DNA from: an uncultured Oscillibacter sp.
GTDB lineage: Bacteria; Bacillota; Clostridia; Oscillospirales; Oscillospiraceae
Assembly (NCBI GenBank): GCA_910585165.1
Contig: CAJUBX010000059.1
Location: 1 to 15,355 of the forward strand
Direction: 5' to 3'
Length of the DNA stretch: 15,355 nucleotides
The position numbers and the translations under genes were made by a program. Shown here piece by piece: positions 13,016-15,355 of this stretch (its first letter is position 1; every line of letters begins with the position of its first letter). The notes below the pieces were generated by a model that was given only the letters and a program-made list of their open reading frames with translations, was not told where the DNA came from and searched no databases.

Positions 13016-13429
13016 ATGAAAACGACAATGAACAAAGTCCAGCGCGCGTACATGGTAGCAAAAGCCCGCGTTCATGAAATCGAATCCCAGCAAGAGGAAA
13101 TCGAAAAGAAGTACATTGCCGATCATGGCATTACAAACCCGGACGGCTCCACCCCCGAATATGTGTGGTGTATCGACGATGAAGCGACTTTCAATAAAGC
13201 CAACAGCGAACTTTCCGCCCTGATTATTTCCGCAGGTTTGGAAGATGGTCTGAACGCCGCGCGTGCCGCCCTTAAAACTGCGGAAGATCGCCTGATTGCT
13301 TACGGTTTGTCCCTTGCCCCCGCTGGCGTTCGTGCAACCCTCGAACGCGGCGTGAACCAGAACGCCGTAACCCGGCAAAAGGTCCTTGACGCAACTTTCC
13401 GGCTTGACGTTTCCACTGTCAGCGCGTAA
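13016..13429 (+). CDS. Accessory helical protein of unknown function (cassette 2, gene C)
   Basis: A 137-residue, mostly helical soluble protein. Residues 8-33 (RAYMVAKARVHEIESQQEEI) and 60-95 (KANSELSALIISAGLEDGLN, AARAALKTAEDRLIAYG) have coiled-coil-like heptads. They are separated by a loop with NPDGSTPEYVWCIDDEATF. No signal peptide, membrane segment or catalytic motif is recognisable. GGAGG lies 8 nt before the ATG at 13016. An upstream in-frame ATG at 12926 lies within promoter DNA and is rejected. It is the only gene of the second operator-controlled cassette. I do not recognise the family. Confidence 0.75.
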   Translation: MKTTMNKVQRAYMVAKARVHEIESQQEEIEKKYIADHGITNPDGSTPEYVWCIDDEATFNKANSELSALIISAGLEDGLNAARAALKTAEDRLIAYGLSLAPAGVRATLERGVNQNAVTRQKVLDATFRLDVSTVSA

Positions 13430-13432
13430 CAT

Positions 13433-13473
13433 AAAAAAAGCCCGCCGTGGATTTCTCCACAGCGGGCTTTCTC
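13433..13473. terminator. Bidirectional terminator between gene C and the lysis module
   Basis: A 14-bp stem with one mismatch (AAAGCCCGCCGTGG, 13437-13450, with 13457-13470; loop ATTTCT). Seven A (13433-13439) give a T7 run on the minus strand. On the plus strand GGGCTTTCTCG follows. It ends gene C (plus) and the holin (minus, stop at 13492). Confidence 0.9.
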
Positions 13474-13491
13474 GTTGTCCGAATCGGTCAA

Positions 13492-13890
13492 CTATTTAAT
13501 TCCGGGAACTTCCACGCCTGCGGGGATTGTGATAAACTCAGTTCCCATAATTGTGGGCGCTTCAATGTAGCTTTTCATATTTTCGTTCGTGTCCCACTTC
13601 TTCTTTGCTTCCGTCAGGGCCGCTTCAATCATCGTGTCAATATCCTTTTCCGTGAAAAGCAGTTTCAGGACGGCGGGCAATCGCTGATAAATCCAATCAG
13701 AAACCGCCGCGTATTTCAACGCGCCGGTCCCGCTCCCAAACTCCCTTTCCGCCTGCGTAACCAGATTGAAAAGGATATGTTTCAGAATCTTTGTTTCCCC
13801 GCGCTTCACCAGCACGACGCAAAGCGCAATGAAGGCCAGCACAACAAGCACGCTGTCCCAGTTCGCCAACAGGAAATAAATAATGTTCAT
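13492..13890 (-). CDS. Phage holin, LLH family
   Basis: A 132-residue protein with a short N-terminus, one hydrophobic segment (about 13-29, SVLVVLAFIALCVVLVK) and a long charged helical cytoplasmic part (QAEREFGSGTGALKYAAVSDW, LFTEKDIDTMIEAALTEAKKK), the LLH/holin_6-type layout. In this family it is a membrane protein thought to control release of the phage endolysin. SD AAGGAAGG lies in front of the ATG at 13888-13890. An in-frame ATG at 13992 overlaps the endolysin and is rejected. It follows the endolysin by 16 bp and is the last gene of the minus-strand late operon, an order opposite to the commoner holin-then-endolysin. Confidence 0.85.
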   Translation of the reverse strand: MNIIYFLLANWDSVLVVLAFIALCVVLVKRGETKILKHILFNLVTQAEREFGSGTGALKYAAVSDWIYQRLPAVLKLLFTEKDIDTMIEAALTEAKKKWDTNENMKSYIEAPTIMGTEFITIPAGVEVPGIK

Positions 13891-13906
13891 GGTTTTCCTT
13901 CCTTTC

Positions 13907-15355
13907 TTACACCGCGCCGCCCAGCGCGCACAAAAGCAGATCAAGGCTTGCAACCTTGCCGTAATTCTGTAACCAGTATTCCGGGCTGTCAATCACGCCC
14001 GCACGAACCAGCGCTTCCACTCCCTCTTTTGCGGTTTTGGTCCGCGTTCCGGCCTTCGTGATCTTCGCCGCCGCCTTTTCAAGCAGAATGTCCAAATACT
14101 GGACCTTGCCGGAATGGGCCACCTGCGCCCAGTAGTCCGGGGAATTGATAACGCCCTGCGCGGCCAGCTTTGCAACCGCCGCGTCTGCACCCGTGGCAAC
14201 GTCCGCCGCGTCCACCCATCCGTAAACCGTGGAACCGCCGCCGCTTTCCCGGATAAGGTGGTAAGGGTGTTTTGCGCCCTTCGCAATCTGTGTAACCTTC
14301 GCCGTCCCCGGCTTGCAGGCTTTCCCGCTGGCCGCGTTTGCGCTGGTATAATGCAGGTTGCCCGTAAAGGCCACCACAGCCCCCACAGCGGGCGCGGACG
14401 TGCCGGACGTGTTGGCGGTCCCCCCGGACGGCGTGGGCGTTCCTGCGGCCCCTGTGTTGCCCGCAGAAGGCTTTTCCGCCGCCACGTCGTAAGTGACATA
14501 CGGAATTTTGCCGTGTTTGGTCCACTTGCGCCCGTTCATCCCAGCAATAGGCCCGATATTCAGGCACGCGGTTTCCTGCACGCAGTTCTTGAAGGCCGGG
14601 GAACACTCAATAACCACACCGCCGCCGACATAAACGCCGATATGCCCGGACAGCCACACGGCTTCGCCGGGAATGATCGTCCCGAAATTGGTTGAAACGT
14701 CCTTGCAAACCTGAATCATGCCGTCCGCGCCAATGTCGGGAACGCCATTCGACTTGTAGGCCGCGCCGCCGTAGGTTTTGGAAGCGTCCCCGCTCCATCC
14801 CCACAGAACGCCTTTAATCAGGTTCACGCAATCGAACCCATAGACGGGCGGGTTCTTGTTCGCCGCCGCCTTAATCATGGCCGTTCGTGCGGCCTGCTTG
14901 TTGTACTTGTGATTCTGGCAATACCGGGTAACATTGCCCCCGGTCAGCGGCGCGCCGAAACAACCCATCACGTAAAGGGTTTTGAAATTGCGTTCGATCT
15001 CCCGCAATTTCTGGATAAATACAGAAGCCTTCATATTCCCCGCTCCTTTCGTGTCTGCGGGGCTTCCGGCCCCGCCCGTGGTATTTGTCCCCCCGGACGG
15101 CGCGGGCGTTCCTGCGGCCCCTGCGTTGCCCGTGGAAGGCGTTCCCGGCGTGTCGTACTGTGTCAGCCCGTATTTTTCGATAAGCTGAACCAGCTTCGTT
15201 GTATACGCCGGGTCCGTGGCGTACCCATCTTCGCGGACGAACTGGCACGCCTTTTTATAGTCCGTACAGCCCCGCAGATTTTCATATCTTGCCAGCCGCA
15301 GGAAAAGCGCCGAATGGTCCGCCACGCTTTCCGCCCAACTGGGATATTTGCGGAA
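13907..15355 (-). CDS. Modular phage endolysin: glucosaminidase end + NlpC/P60 domain + C-terminal repeats (5' partial)
   Basis: The frame is open to the right edge, so the N-terminus is missing; 482 codons are visible (numbering from base 15355). Residues 1-68 are the end of a FlgJ/LytG-type glucosaminidase (KYPSWAESVADHSALF, GYATDPAYTTKLVQLIEKYG). A Gly/Ala/Pro/Thr linker (70-107) precedes an NlpC/P60-like amidohydrolase (108-285) with the putative nucleophile C176 (YGFDCVNLIKG) and H238 (SGHIGVYVGGG). A second near-identical linker (297-325) leads to an SH3-like stretch (326-386). Two copies of a ~40-residue repeat follow (VINSPDYWAQ..., VIDSPEYWLQ...), probably cell-wall binding. A GTG at 15325 is internal to the domain, so I do not take it as the start. 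It would cut both glycan and peptide bonds of peptidoglycan. It is co-transcribed with the holin. Confidence 0.85.
   Translation of the reverse strand, partial: FRKYPSWAESVADHSALFLRLARYENLRGCTDYKKACQFVREDGYATDPAYTTKLVQLIEKYGLTQYDTPGTPSTGNAGAAGTPAPSGGTNTTGGAGSPADTKGAGNMKASVFIQKLREIERNFKTLYVMGCFGAPLTGGNVTRYCQNHKYNKQAARTAMIKAAANKNPPVYGFDCVNLIKGVLWGWSGDASKTYGGAAYKSNGVPDIGADGMIQVCKDVSTNFGTIIPGEAVWLSGHIGVYVGGGVVIECSPAFKNCVQETACLNIGPIAGMNGRKWTKHGKIPYVTYDVAAEKPSAGNTGAAGTPTPSGGTANTSGTSAPAVGAVVAFTGNLHYTSANAASGKACKPGTAKVTQIAKGAKHPYHLIRESGGGSTVYGWVDAADVATGADAAVAKLAAQGVINSPDYWAQVAHSGKVQYLDILLEKAAAKITKAGTRTKTAKEGVEALVRAGVIDSPEYWLQNYGKVASLDLLLCALGGAV
14418..14462 (-). repeat. In-frame 45-bp linker repeat, copy B
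   Basis: Matches 15087-15131 at 43 of 45 positions, 669 bp (223 codons) apart. It encodes the second Gly/Ala/Pro linker (NTGAAGTPTPSGG). Confidence 0.88.
15032..15049 (-). promoter_or_regulatory. Internal ribosome binding site and ATG within the endolysin
   Basis: On the minus strand AAAGGAG (15043-15049) lies 8 nt before an in-frame ATG (15032-15034). This is as good as any gene-initial site in the window, and it falls exactly at the start of the NlpC/P60 domain. Initiation here would give a 375-residue second product without the glucosaminidase. Confidence 0.6.
15087..15131 (-). repeat. In-frame 45-bp linker repeat, copy A
   Basis: Partner of 14418-14462; encodes the first linker (NAGAAGTPAPSGG). 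Recombination between the copies would remove the whole NlpC/P60 domain in frame. Confidence 0.88.

Larger units (their letters stand above)
9792..15355. mobile_element. Prophage end (partial, continues beyond the right edge)
   Basis: From about 9792 the gene content changes from core to phage: transposase, XRE and ribbon-helix-helix regulators, small accessory genes with their own promoters and terminators, then holin and endolysin. Composition also shifts. The ~90 bp next to rpsU are markedly AT-rich, and codons in the block are less GC-extreme than in secA. The left boundary lies somewhere in 9792-9889, between the rpsU -35 and the transposase stop. The right boundary and the structural genes are outside the window. 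The lysis module supports a phage rather than an ICE. Confidence 0.7.

Noticed and set aside
1..15355. CRISPR array, tRNA or rRNA genes
   Set aside because: No regularly spaced repeats of 24-40 bp with unique spacers and no cloverleaf or rRNA-like segment seen; the only longer repeats are the two promoter copies and the endolysin linkers. A tRNAscan/Infernal run would settle this.

Overview
The window reads as chromosome of a GC-rich, low-G+C-lineage-type anaerobe (Bacillota, most likely a gut Oscillospiraceae/Flavonifractor-like bacterium) caught between two mobile elements. The support is gene content (SecA with a C-terminal zinc motif, stand-alone S21, a beta-CASP exonuclease next to an RlmD-type methyltransferase), strongly GC-biased third positions in the core genes, and Bacillota-style SD sequences and promoters. 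The organism call is inference.

Region 1 (1 to about 1119) is the end of an integrative element. It holds a truncated replication-initiator-like gene (DUF6017 type, minus strand), preceded by two tandem minus-strand terminators. The element abuts the 3' end of the rRNA methyltransferase gene rlmD, a known integration hotspot. The last ~14 codons of rlmD look element-supplied and restore the reading frame.

Region 2 (about 1078 to 9790) is core chromosome. On the minus strand, a beta-CASP metallo-beta-lactamase RNase and rlmD form a tight two-gene operon (6 bp apart) behind an extended -10 promoter. Divergently, secA, pgeF and a family 5 solute-binding lipoprotein form a plus-strand operon (gaps 14 and 12 bp). 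It ends in a 13-bp-stem bidirectional terminator shared with the convergent rpsU. The rpsU promoter matches the sigma-70/sigma-A consensus perfectly (TTGACA-17-TATAAT) and its leader carries two hairpins.

Region 3 (about 9792 to 15355, running off the right edge) is the end of a prophage. From its outer end inward: an IS30-family DDE transposase with no visible terminal repeats of its own; an XRE-type regulator; a ribbon-helix-helix (RHH) protein; two plus-strand accessory ('moron') expression cassettes; then a minus-strand lysis module with an LLH-family holin and a modular endolysin (glucosaminidase tail + NlpC/P60 domain + wall-binding-like repeats). The two cassettes start with the same 105-bp promoter/operator repeat and end with near-identical terminators. 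The 16-bp near-palindrome CTAATTACGTTATTAG sits exactly between -35 and -10 of both cassette promoters. A diverged copy overlaps the -35 of the RHH gene, which suggests one autoregulated repressor silencing both cassettes.

The strongest candidates for something undescribed are (i) the IS30-like transposase acting as the recombinase of a temperate phage, (ii) the RHH-operator-controlled cassette pair encoding three proteins I do not recognise, and (iii) an endolysin with a strong in-frame internal ribosome binding site and 45-bp in-frame repeats bracketing its catalytic domain.
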